DNA of 64,000 nt from NCBI GenBank assembly GCA_963210315.1, contig OY723298.1:62001-126000 (forward strand). The letters run 5' to 3'. Origin of the DNA: Rhynchopus euleeides. Lineage: Eukaryota; Euglenozoa; Diplonemea; Diplonemida; Diplonemidae. Within the stretch, counting starts at the first letter, position 1. Each line of letters opens with the position of its first letter. The notes under the pieces are model-generated. The model was given only the letters and a program-made list of their open reading frames with translations, ran no database searches and was not told the DNA's origin. Positions 32,839 to 44,378 of the stretch are shown here, piece after piece. The translations under genes were made by a program, and so were the position numbers.

Positions 32839-35800
32839 AGGAGTGGAATAATCACTCTCTCTTTGCTTGTTGCTTGTCAGTGTCGGGTGTCAGGAACACC
32901 ACACCACCCCCCCCTTGGCGAAACTACGCAGGGCGTTTGAGAAACACGGAGGGCTGACTGCTGTGTGCCACCTCTGTGCTCCCCTCTTCCCACCTCTGTG
33001 CACTGTCATCCCCAACGGGGGCAGTCAAAGCTACAACCCAATCTTCGTGGCGTCGCGGCATCATCTGCGGTGCTGCACTGCACTGATGCATTCACTCCGC
33101 CGGATGCAGGGCCCCTCTTTTCGTTGCGCAAACCCACTTGTGTCTCCGGTTGGGGTTCCGAAATTGGCATTTTTTTTTAATGCCAAACCAAGCGCACTAA
33201 CCTTGTGAGGTGTGTTTTACACATTAGTTTTTTTGGGCAGAACAAAAATAGAAAAAAATGCAACCAATACAAGAGGGGGTCGGCGGGGGCGGGGCGCAGC
33301 AAAAGGCGCTGCGCCTGGAGATAAAATATCGGGAAGCCATACAGAGTCGACCGCCGTCACTCAAACTGAAGGAACCGAGACCCGGACAGAGGCGCTCGGC
33401 GCCCCTCCAGGGGCAAGGCCTGGGCGGGGCGTGGGGGCAATGCAATAGGGTTGGAAAAAAAAAGACCCATCCTTGGGTTGTGGTGGAGTGATTCGACAAC
33501 CCCCCACAAACTTGTTGGGTCAATTTGTTGGGTGTTTGTGACATGAGAGAGAGAGGGAGAGAGAGGGCGTAGCAGGGGGTGTCGTCCTGCACACACGTGG
33601 GTGTGTGTGGCGGGGGTTGGGGGCTGTGGTGTATCAGCATTATCAGCATTGTTGTTGAGTTGAGAAGGTCATGCCGTCAAGCAAGCCTCCATCTTTTTGA
33701 CGTACAACCTCGTCATCCGAGGGGCTGGGTCTGGGGGTGGCTGTGGGTTTGGCGGGGTGGCGATGCGCATTCGGACAGCGCCTGGCGAAGTGCCGCTAGC
33801 CTGTGACAGGCGCACCGCCGTTGGTTCCAAGCCCCAAGGCACAGGTGACTTGGGAGGGCTCCAGTCTTCTTTCGGGGGTTCCCTGATTCGAAGAAGGCTT
33901 GAAGGGGTTCAGGTAACAAGGCACCAGCACTCGGTGGGGTGGGGCAACAACTGCAACAAGCGATTCCTGCCGCCAGAACGTAGCAGTGCCCCCGCCTTGG
34001 TTGGACACAAAGAGTCACAAAGAGAGCAGGAAGCACACACAACGCCCATACCCCTCCTCGTCTGGTGGTTCGACAGAAAACAGTTTGCGGAAAAATAGCA
34101 AGAAACCTCATCAGGCACCCTGAAGGGAAGGACGTGACGCCTACACACACAGGCCCCCCCAGAGGTTTTTGTATTTTTCCATTTCTGCAGACCGAATCTT
34201 CTTTGGTGGGGGCGTCGGGGGGTCGAGAAAAGAAAGCGAGAAAGAGCGCCAAGCTAAGCCACAAGCTGCTGCGCTTCGTCGACCTGCCGAAGAGGAGGCA
34301 TAAAAAAAGCTGCGGCATGTCTAAGGGATTCAGGCACCGGATGGATAGTACACCGGCCTCTCGATTCTGAAAGTGAAGTGCACTGCTGTTCATTTAAACT
34401 GCGAGACCCGGTAGGGTGGGAGGACGGTCGGTGATTGGAGGAGGGGAACACTCGGTGCCTCGGTTGACCCTTTCTTCTGTTCGTTCGAGCGGCTTGAGTG
34501 GGGGGACCACCCCCCCCCCTCCGCCTTCCCATCCAGAAGAATCCCGTGCCACTGCACCGAAGCTCTATTCCGTACACTCCAGAACAAACCATTCAAACAC
34601 CCTCGGCAGGCTTCTCCTCAACCCCGGACACGCTGCTCAGGGGACTGCGACAGGGAGTCCTTGGCCTGAGAGCAACGTGGCACACCACCGTTCTACGGAA
34701 CAGCGCTGAGATGTTGAGGTGCCGCGACGCATCAAGCGAGGAATGTATGCTGAAAACCGCGCGGGCGTCTTTTTATTGCTTCTGTGTGGCGTATCAGTGT
34801 TCTCTGATGGCACTGCGGCTAATAAGGGAAACGGAAACTCTGGGCCATCCCACAACTGGCCCGGCAAGGAAGAGGAAATAGCGAGAAGGGTGGATAGCCA
34901 AAGCCGACGCAGGATACCGTGTGTGTTTGTGTGTGGTTGGCCCCCACGAAAGGGGGGGGGCGTGGTGGGTGTGGTCATCCAACGGGAAATAAAATGTGTG
35001 TGTGTGCCTCGCCACATAGCAGAGAACCGCGCGGCAACGATGGCACCTAGACGCAGCGTGTCAGGCCCAGAAAGACAGGCGGGCCTGTCCTGTGCCTGGT
35101 GTGATTACGCTGGTGAAATTACGCACGGCAAATATCTCACACGCCGCTGCGTGTGAGGATGTGCAGAGTCGGACCGGATTAGGTTTTTTTTTTGGGTGGG
35201 GGCTCAAGGAATACCCCTATGTAGTAGTACACCGAGAAGCATGGCTTTGTGGAATCGTGATCAGGAAGCGGGTCGCCCGGCTTGCAAGCGGTGGTGCAAT
35301 AAAGGATTTAGGATTCGGACCGCCACAAGCAATGCAGATTAAAATCAAAGGAGAAAAGCTCGCCAACACTCTACCACCCTGCCACCAGGGGCACAGACCT
35401 GTGCGCCCAGGTTTGGGTTGCGTTGGGTACCGCGGCAGTGCAGGCTGTGGCCTGCCGTCCTGGCGAATGTCAAATCGGTCGCCAGCCCTTCTGCTCCTGA
35501 CTCCGGCCCCGCCTCTCTCTGGGGCAGGCGTATCTTGTATCTGAAAAGACTGAATGTGAAGAAACCAACAAACAAAACCACACAAAACAGGAATGTCGAG
35601 GCTTTATTTGCGCCAAAACCCGGTGATCAAGCGAGCGTTCGCCTGCCGAGGGGCGGGGTGTGCTGTTGAGCACACTTGGCACCGGAAGGCAAGGCGGCTC
35701 GGGGGTTCCCACCGTTAGGCGCTGCCGGCTATATGTTTCACTTTTTGTTCTTTTCTCGAAGACAACTCTGTTCACACCCACCGCACATCAGGAGCATTCG

Positions 35801-37629
35801 GGGAGCTGGCCGGCCTCCCCCTGCCACAGAGCGCCTCTCGGTTCCTTTCTTCCTACGCTGCGCTTTGCTGCCGAGTGGCTGCGGCTCGTGGTTGCTGCCA
35901 GAAGCAAAAGGAATGAAAGCAATGGCACACCGCCCACAGCACTTCAGCAGAACAGGAACAGGAACCGATGGACTCACCGCAGAATGATCCGCTGTTTCGA
36001 GAGCGGCTTTACTTCTACAGAAAAAATTAAGTTTATTTCAGCGCAGGATAAAGAAAGGATGAAGTATTGACCGATGGCTGTTCTGTTAGATCCAGCAGCT
36101 TGTTCACTGAGGTCATGCAGGACTTCACACCCCGCAGAACATCATTACACAGATCCGTGTTGAGGGTTCCAGTGAAGTGCAGCTGTTGAGGGGCCCTGCG
36201 ATTGGGTGCTGACGTGCACTTCCCTGCAACATGGGTGGTGCACGACAACAGGCATGATTGGATGATCGGGCACAGTCAATGTCAGTGTGGCCCATGCCAT
36301 CAGCTCTCCCATTCTACCGCAAGGGGTTTACGTTTATTCTGCCTGAGCCTGCCGACATGCCAGCATGCCTGAGAACGCGTTCTGCAGTTATGCACCACAC
36401 AAAGTAACCTGCAAGGCACTACCTGGCGTGTGGCTTTTTTTTATTCCCTTTCGCCTTTTCGGCACACACGAAACAGAAGGCACGCCGCAAAGCCGCAAGA
36501 GGATCAGGCACGCCGCAAGAGCCCTCAGGAGACAAGACGCAGGCAAAGAGTTGTCAAGGCCAGCCAGGAGAGCAGCTGCTCCCCTGATGCTGACCACTGA
36601 AACGACTTTTGCCGGACGGGGGTCCCCGGGACGGGGATATTAAGTGACTCTTGCGGGGCCTTGCGTGTTTTCTTCATAAGCGGTATTACTTGCCGTTTTT
36701 GGTATTTTTCCGATACTTACTGGGGCTGGCGGGGTGGCAACTTTCCTTCATTTTCTGTCCCGTGGGGTTCTTTTTTCATTCGTTGTTGGATACATACACA
36801 GGACACACGTGCAGCCGGGAGAGGCTAAAGGGGGTGCTTTTTGATGTGTCGATAAAAAGCCAGGCATCAGGTGTTCAGAGATGGGCACGGAGACGAAGAA
36901 GGGGGTGGGTATGGGAGGGTTTCTGTTTCAGTGTTTGATGCGGGTTCGTTCCGACAAAAATAAAAGAAAAAGGTAAGGCGTTACTTGTGCACCAAACCCG
37001 GCAAACCCGGCAGAGAAAAAACATGGCCTGGAGAGGGGGGGGGGGGTGAGATGGATATGAAATACCGACCCCCCCTCCCTGATCCTGAGGAAGGCCCTCC
37101 AACACACAACCCGCATACAGGCACTGGTTGCCCACATCGCCACTGAACTATTCGTGGTCCACCAGTTCCCACGATGTCGGGAGGATGTGTTGGTTGGCAT
37201 TCTGTATGCTGGCTACCGAGGCTATATGTTGGGGAGTGTCACGTGGTTGGGGGCAAACGGGGGGGGGGGGGGGGTGATGGCAGCAGAAATAATGGTTTGT
37301 AGAAAAAGCAAAGGGGGGCGGGGAGAGTCGACCGCACCCCCCCTCCCAGTATTCGCCGTGAAGACGTCTTTCGGCAATGCTCGGCATGTTTTCACCTATC
37401 AATCAGTAGGATAAAACACACCAAAAATGCACCGTTTTCGGCACCTCCGCAAAGACCCCCTGTAGTGCGGGTCTGGCCCGAGATGTTGGGCGGGGGATGT
37501 GGGGTTCTCTCCTTGTCAGGCTGTGTGTCGGTGTGTTTGGCACACAGAAAAGAGGATCCGAAAGATACACTCTTGTCGGCACTTGCGTCGGCTGGGCTTT
37601 CAGCAGCACGATGTCAATCACTTGAGAGA

Positions 37630-37653
37630 AGAGAGAGAGAGAGAGAGAGAGAG
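37630..37653. repeat. (AG)12 microsatellite, copy 2
   Basis: Counterpart of 31344-31367. The equal length of a fast-mutating repeat supports the recency of the duplication. Confidence 0.95.
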
Positions 37654-39086
37654 CCTGGAATTGCTATGCACATGCGAAACTTATTTTTGCAGCAGATTTT
37701 GCAGGCTGCACCGTATTTTCCGCTCTTGAGAGCTCTCTCCACTGGGCACACAGGGCAAGCTCTTCGACTGTACCGCCAAGCAGGGGGGGCTGAAGAGGCA
37801 GCCAGTGACTTGTGGCCCAGGGACTCTGTCGCTCCGAGCACAACGGGATGGAGTGGGCCCGGAACCGCGCAGCCCAAAACCCAAAGCAGTCAACCGCTCG
37901 GGGACACCTGGCGGTGGGGCAGGTCCTGCGTGGTGGGGCCTGATGAAGGCTGCTTCGCGTCTGACGTGGCAGAAACACATTCTTTTTGCGCGAGAGTTTC
38001 TCCCCCACACAGCTTAGGGCGTCAAAACATCTGACACAGCTTTTGACACAGGGGCGAAGGCCCCTTCAACAAGGGTGTGACCTAGGGGATGACTACGTAT
38101 TCACAGAATGAAATGGCTGGTTGGCTGGTGCACCTTTAGGGGAGTGCACACACCGTTTCGCAGGGGGGGGTGGAGTGTGGGCAGGGGACAAAGCCCCTGT
38201 TATTCTACTGTGACCCGAGATGGACACTTTCTGGAGATGCGGCTCTACAAAGGCCCCGTGACTGCTGCGGCTGGGATTCGAGGGCGGAGGATGTGTGATG
38301 ATGGCCGATTTGAACCGGAACCATCACCCCACCACCCGAATTCACCCGCCTCTGGCAGGCACTTCTTGGGAAGCGGCCAATACCTTCCGGCTCCAGCCGC
38401 TCTGCTGCACCGCCTTTCTGCTTTTTGCATTGATGTTTTCGGGCGGAAAAAATCGCCTCCAACGGACACCCATCGGGCTGTTTTCACAACACGGCTGTAG
38501 CTCTGTGTGTGATTTGTTCCGCTCACACAAGTGTGTTCATCACAACTTGCGTGGCAGACTGACACACTTCGCCACAGAAAAGACGTAAAGGGGTGCGAAA
38601 GCACCCAGGATGCCGTATGACACGCCCCCCTTTTCGACTTAGCTTCTCTTGTTGGCATGTTGCAGCCACACCCACCCCCCCACCCCCAAGAATACCAAAC
38701 AAGCTGCGAGATGGTGTGGGAGTCACATGAACGCGTTGATGGTCTGTTTGGCGGCGTTTGCGTTGATCCACCCCACTCCCGGCAAAGCGACTGCCACCTT
38801 CCGAGCTCCCCAACCCCCCCCGTCTCTGATCTGACAACTGCTCTTTAGAATTCTTGACAACAGTGTCTGGGGGGCGGGCAGCTCGGTCGGCATGCCTCTT
38901 TCCCGCTCAGTGTGCTTCAAAATAAGAAAGGAATCAGGAAACAATACGAGGGTTGTTGAGTTGTAACACGTCAGCTGGCGCTGTGCCCAGCCTTTCCAAA
39001 CCCACCCACCCACCCACCCTCCCGCCCTGAGCCATGTGCTGAATGAAGAACCGCACTGCCCTGCCACAGCAGGGTGGCTGGGTTTG

Positions 39087-39124
39087 CAACGTCGTGCATC
39101 CGATGCATCGGATGCACGACGTTG
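39087..39124. repeat. 38-bp perfect palindrome, copy 2
   Basis: Identical to 32801-32838 at offset 6286. Confidence 0.97.
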
Positions 39125-42100
39125 AGGAGTGGAATAATCACTCTCTCTTTGCTTGTTGCTTGTCAGTGTCGGGTGTCAGGAACACCACACCACCCCCCCC
39201 TTGGCGAAACTACGCAGGGCGTTTGAGAAACACGGAGGGCTGACTGCTGTGTGCCACCTCTGTGCTCCCCTCTTCCCACCTCTGTGCACTGTCATCCCCA
39301 ACGGGGGCAGTCAAAGCTACAACCCAATCTTCGTGGCGTCGCGGCATCATCTGCGGTGCTGCACTGCACTGATGCATTCACTCCGCCGGATGCAGGGCCC
39401 CTCTTTTCGTTGCGCAAACCCACTTGTGTCTCCGGTTGGGGTTCCGAAATTGGCATTTTTTTTTAATGCCAAACCAAGCGCACTAACCTTGTGAGGTGTG
39501 TTTTACACATTAGTTTTTTTGGGCAGAACAAAAATAGAAAAAAATGCAACCAATACAAGAGGGGGTCGGCGGGGGCGGGGCGCAGCAAAAGGCGCTGCGC
39601 CTGGAGATAAAATATCGGGAAGCCATACAGAGTCGACCGCCGTCACTCAAACTGAAGGAACCGAGACCCGGACAGAGGCGCTCGGCGCCCCTCCAGGGGC
39701 AAGGCCTGGGCGGGGCGTGGGGGCAATGCAATAGGGTTGGAAAAAAAAAGACCCATCCTTGGGTTGTGGTGGAGTGATTCGACAACCCCCCACAAACTTG
39801 TTGGGTCAATTTGTTGGGTGTTTGTGACATGAGAGAGAGAGGGAGAGAGAGGGCGTAGCAGGGGGTGTCGTCCTGCACACACGTGGGTGTGTGTGGCGGG
39901 GGTTGGGGGCTGTGGTGTATCAGCATTATCAGCATTGTTGTTGAGTTGAGAAGGTCATGCCGTCAAGCAAGCCTCCATCTTTTTGACGTACAACCTCGTC
40001 ATCCGAGGGGCTGGGTCTGGGGGTGGCTGTGGGTTTGGCGGGGTGGCGATGCGCATTCGGACAGCGCCTGGCGAAGTGCCGCTAGCCTGTGACAGGCGCA
40101 CCGCCGTTGGTTCCAAGCCCCAAGGCACAGGTGACTTGGGAGGGCTCCAGTCTTCTTTCGGGGGTTCCCTGATTCGAAGAAGGCTTGAAGGGGTTCAGGT
40201 AACAAGGCACCAGCACTCGGTGGGGTGGGGCAACAACTGCAACAAGCGATTCCTGCCGCCAGAACGTAGCAGTGCCCCCGCCTTGGTTGGACACAAAGAG
40301 TCACAAAGAGAGCAGGAAGCACACACAACGCCCATACCCCTCCTCGTCTGGTGGTTCGACAGAAAACAGTTTGCGGAAAAATAGCAAGAAACCTCATCAG
40401 GCACCCTGAAGGGAAGGACGTGACGCCTACACACACAGGCCCCCCCAGAGGTTTTTGTATTTTTCCATTTCTGCAGACCGAATCTTCTTTGGTGGGGGCG
40501 TCGGGGGGTCGAGAAAAGAAAGCGAGAAAGAGCGCCAAGCTAAGCCACAAGCTGCTGCGCTTCGTCGACCTGCCGAAGAGGAGGCATAAAAAAAGCTGCG
40601 GCATGTCTAAGGGATTCAGGCACCGGATGGATAGTACACCGGCCTCTCGATTCTGAAAGTGAAGTGCACTGCTGTTCATTTAAACTGCGAGACCCGGTAG
40701 GGTGGGAGGACGGTCGGTGATTGGAGGAGGGGAACACTCGGTGCCTCGGTTGACCCTTTCTTCTGTTCGTTCGAGCGGCTTGAGTGGGGGGACCACCCCC
40801 CCCCCTCCGCCTTCCCATCCAGAAGAATCCCGTGCCACTGCACCGAAGCTCTATTCCGTACACTCCAGAACAAACCATTCAAACACCCTCGGCAGGCTTC
40901 TCCTCAACCCCGGACACGCTGCTCAGGGGACTGCGACAGGGAGTCCTTGGCCTGAGAGCAACGTGGCACACCACCGTTCTACGGAACAGCGCTGAGATGT
41001 TGAGGTGCCGCGACGCATCAAGCGAGGAATGTATGCTGAAAACCGCGCGGGCGTCTTTTTATTGCTTCTGTGTGGCGTATCAGTGTTCTCTGATGGCACT
41101 GCGGCTAATAAGGGAAACGGAAACTCTGGGCCATCCCACAACTGGCCCGGCAAGGAAGAGGAAATAGCGAGAAGGGTGGATAGCCAAAGCCGACGCAGGA
41201 TACCGTGTGTGTTTGTGTGTGGTTGGCCCCCACGAAAGGGGGGGGGCGTGGTGGGTGTGGTCATCCAACGGGAAATAAAATGTGTGTGTGTGCCTCGCCA
41301 CATAGCAGAGAACCGCGCGGCAACGATGGCACCTAGACGCAGCGTGTCAGGCCCAGAAAGACAGGCGGGCCTGTCCTGTGCCTGGTGTGATTACGCTGGT
41401 GAAATTACGCACGGCAAATATCTCACACGCCGCTGCGTGTGAGGATGTGCAGAGTCGGACCGGATTAGGTTTTTTTTTTGGGTGGGGGCTCAAGGAATAC
41501 CCCTATGTAGTAGTACACCGAGAAGCATGGCTTTGTGGAATCGTGATCAGGAAGCGGGTCGCCCGGCTTGCAAGCGGTGGTGCAATAAAGGATTTAGGAT
41601 TCGGACCGCCACAAGCAATGCAGATTAAAATCAAAGGAGAAAAGCTCGCCAACACTCTACCACCCTGCCACCAGGGGCACAGACCTGTGCGCCCAGGTTT
41701 GGGTTGCGTTGGGTACCGCGGCAGTGCAGGCTGTGGCCTGCCGTCCTGGCGAATGTCAAATCGGTCGCCAGCCCTTCTGCTCCTGACTCCGGCCCCGCCT
41801 CTCTCTGGGGCAGGCGTATCTTGTATCTGAAAAGACTGAATGTGAAGAAACCAACAAACAAAACCACACAAAACAGGAATGTCGAGGCTTTATTTGCGCC
41901 AAAACCCGGTGATCAAGCGAGCGTTCGCCTGCCGAGGGGCGGGGTGTGCTGTTGAGCACACTTGGCACCGGAAGGCAAGGCGGCTCGGGGGTTCCCACCG
42001 TTAGGCGCTGCCGGCTATATGTTTCACTTTTTGTTCTTTTCGTTGAGGTGAAAAATTAAAGCATCAGAAGAGGCGTATACCCGAGGGAAAGAAGCATGTC

Positions 42101-42256
42101 GTGATGAGTATTGAAAGTGAAAAGGGCGGAAAGAACCGAGACCCAGGGCACCGTAGCATGAGAAACTGGAGGAACTGAACAGCAAACAGATGGAGCGCGC
42201 AGCAGCAAGGGCGTGGTGCAGTGGTGCAGGGCCTCGCTGCAGGCAGGTTCTGCACA

Positions 42257-43959
42257 TCAGGCAGCAGTGGTCAGGTGGGCATTCACCTTTGCGATCAGGC
42301 TGTCGAGGTTGTCTGACGACGCCTGCTGCGCTGTCTTGAGGTCGACGATCTTGCGCCGCACTGCCTGCAGGTCGGTCTGCACGCTGCTGCTGCTGTGCGA
42401 GAGGCACCCGCTGCCGCTGCGCGATACGTGCCCCGTTGTGTGCCCGGTGGGGGGGCGCTTGTCTGTGTCCAGGGAGGTGGAGATGGATGGCTTGCGGGAA
42501 GGCGACGACAGCTGCCGTGTCAGCGACTCGCAGGTGGAACACTCCGAGGGGTCGCATGGCACTGTCACGCCGTTGCTGCTCTCGTATGCATCGCCGTCTG
42601 AGGCCCGGCGGCGGAGGAGGCTCCCGTGCTGCTGCAGCTCCCATTCGCGGATGCGCTCCGCTCCGCTGAAGTCGGTGACGTCTGGCTCTATAGCGTTGTC
42701 TGCGTCGAGGCGTGTGATCTCGTCTGACGGGAGTTCCTCTGTTGTCGTCGACATCTGGCGCGAAGGCGTGCCCGTGACGAAGGAGAGGGTGACGGGCGGC
42801 CGCTCGTAGTGTGCGGGTGTGGAGACGGACCGCACCACAGAGGCATCGACAAGCGACACCCCGTTCCACTGGCTGCCCTCGCGGATGGTGCGCAGCACAT
42901 GCAGGAGCTGGTCGGCGTGCTTGCCCTCCGTGAACCTGATTGCCATGTCCTTGCTGCGCCCCCCCAGGTCCACCCTGCACATCACGCTGTCGTCCCCCGA
43001 GCAGAAGAGCACCGACCGCACGTCAGACGTCGCCTCGTACTGCTCCAGTGCCTCTGTGTGCACGTCGTAGAGCACCAGCTTGTCGTGCGTCACCAGCAGG
43101 CCCATCCGGGTGTCGCCCTGCAGGGCGGTGATCTGCTCGCATGCGAACAGAACTTTGAGGTTCGGGGCGTTGGCCAGGCAGAGGGGAAGCCCTGTCACGG
43201 GGCACAGGCGCTCGTGCACGAGGCTCTCGAACTCGCGCCTGTCCCTGTCCATCTCCGTCTCGATCTGCTGCGGTGGGATGGGCGGCGTGTTGACACTCAT
43301 GCGGCGCAGGTGCGTCCGCAGCTTGGACACCTTCGAGTGCTTCATCTCCTCCGACTCGGCTGCGCTGTGTCGGGACGACATCGAAGTGCTGCACATGGAG
43401 ATGCTCGCCTGCGCATCAACCGAATCCGACACATGCAGCGACAGCGCCGCATGGATGCTCTGCAGCACGTAGATGAACTGCCGGTAGCTCTCCTGGTCAG
43501 GGAACTCCAGCATCACGCCAGGCCCGGGCGACAGCTGCAGCGCCAGACGCACCGTAGGGCTGCCAGGCAGGCGCGTCACCTTCACACCCTTCACCTGCTC
43601 GATGTAGTGGAAGCGCCGCACCTGCGCCTCATCGTCCACAATGACGAGCCGGTTCCATGTCAGCAGCACGTTGCGCGAGTGCCAGTACGACCACTTCTGC
43701 ACCGCCTTCTGCACCCGCCCGCAGTACAGCACCCCCGTGAGCTGCGAGCTGTGGCAAGTGGTGGTGAGTAAAGGGGCATGTGTCATGAATAGTCAAGTCA
43801 GTGACAAGAAGGGATTTACTTCGTGCAGGGTGTGTGCACTCACACTACATACCACGGCCCTGCGAGGAGGTGCTTCGGCACATCCTGCAGGGGCAGGCCT
43901 GTCACCACACAGAACTGCCCTGCTGGCTGCGCCGCCTCCGATGGCGCCTTGGAGCTCAT
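42257..43959 (-). CDS. Protein with duplicated PH-like module (2 exons)
   Basis: The spliced product is 532 aa. Exon 1 is 43959-43853, the intron is 43749-43852 (104 nt, GTATGT...CCACAG), and exon 2 ends at the TGA at 42257. Two similar modules are visible. Residues 16 to about 135 begin FCVVTGLPL and contain the YWHSRNVLLTWNRLVIVD strand pair and a closing SYRQFIYVLQSIHAAL helix. Residues about 216-330 begin LCPVTGLPL, continue MGLLVTHDKLVLYD and end DQLLHVLRTI. Strands followed by a C-terminal helix suggest PH-like folds, hence possible lipid or protein binding at membranes or cytoskeleton. The rest is Ser/Thr-rich and probably disordered, with a short coiled coil at the end (QAVRRKIVDLKTAQQASSDN). 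An in-frame ATG further upstream at 44052 is possible. The family name is unknown to me. Confidence 0.82.
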
Positions 43960-44159
43960 TGGGACGAATCCCAGAATCCCACCCCCCGTGTGGGCTGCAA
44001 AGGAGGGTGTGGTGCGATGCTGAACCCCAACAGGAGAACCTTCACAACACATAGAGCTGCCGAAGCTGCCTCCGGCCAGCCCCCGACTCTCAGACCGAGA
44101 CGCGATGTGGCAAACGAAAAGGGGGGCGTCGCGTGGGCGGCTGCCGGGAGGAGGGCTGG

Positions 44160-44378
44160 GCCATCAGCATCGCCACCGCCCTTCCTTCCAATTGGTCGCT
44201 GCAGCAGTGGCACCAGGCCTGGCCCCCGAACAGTACCGGCCTCAACCGCTCGGCTTTTTGCCACCAAAAGAAGAACCTCCCTCTGTCGGGGGACCGCACC
44301 ACGGTTGTAACAAACACGGATTCCGCCCCCCCACCCCCACCAAGTCTCGAACGCCACCCTCCCCCGATCGGTTATATT
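44160..44378 (+). repeat. Dispersed repeat, copy A, upstream of the PH-like gene
   Basis: Starts gccatcagcatcgccacc and ends gatcggttatatt. It matches 47691-47899 almost exactly apart from an 11-versus-1 base difference after ccacgg (ttgtaacaaac versus t). It begins 201 bp upstream of the ATG of the minus-strand PH-like gene. Confidence 0.93.

Larger units (their letters stand above)
29463..35753. repeat. 6.29-kb tandem duplication, copy 1
   Basis: This copy starts at tctcgaagacaactctg and ends at ttttgttctt, where copy 2 begins. Offset to copy 2 is 6291 bp at the left edge, 6285 after about 29670, and 6286 after about 30985. The two steps are one extra ggaaca unit in copy 1 and one extra G in a poly-G run in copy 2. 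I saw no substitutions in the parts I compared. No gene can be supported inside: the longest frame (33713-34393, minus, 226 aa) has no motif. The unit includes an (AG)12 run, a 38-bp palindrome, and hairpins such as aggggc-gaag-gcccct (31764-31779) and gggtgc-gaaa-gcaccc (about 32305-32320). Confidence 0.95.
35754..42041. repeat. 6.29-kb tandem duplication, copy 2
   Basis: Direct repeat of 29463-35753, head to tail with it. It ends at ttgttcttttc (42041), after which the sequence diverges from copy 1 (gttgaggtg versus tcgaagac). The left flank, the junction and the right end share only tc, so the breakpoints look like microhomology joins, not a transposon insertion. There are no terminal inverted repeats. 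Identity this high means a very recent event, ongoing gene conversion, or an assembly duplication. Confidence 0.95.

Noticed and set aside
33713..34393. 226-aa minus-strand frame in the 6.29-kb unit, with an equal copy at 39999-40679
   Set aside because: Composition is irregular and no domain or signal is visible. Its preservation in both copies only reflects the recent duplication.
29463..42041. Composite or LTR transposon
   Set aside because: The repeats are direct and adjacent with no central segment, no terminal inverted repeats, and no transposase or reverse transcriptase frame.
42024..42980. 318-aa minus-strand frame overlapping the PH-like gene
   Set aside because: It is Arg/Ala/His-rich, out of frame with the PH-like product, and lacks motifs.
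44225..44265. tRNA gene (minus strand gccgagcggttgaggc resembles a Leu/Ser box A)
   Set aside because: No matching acceptor stem, anticodon arm or T-arm follows at the right distance.
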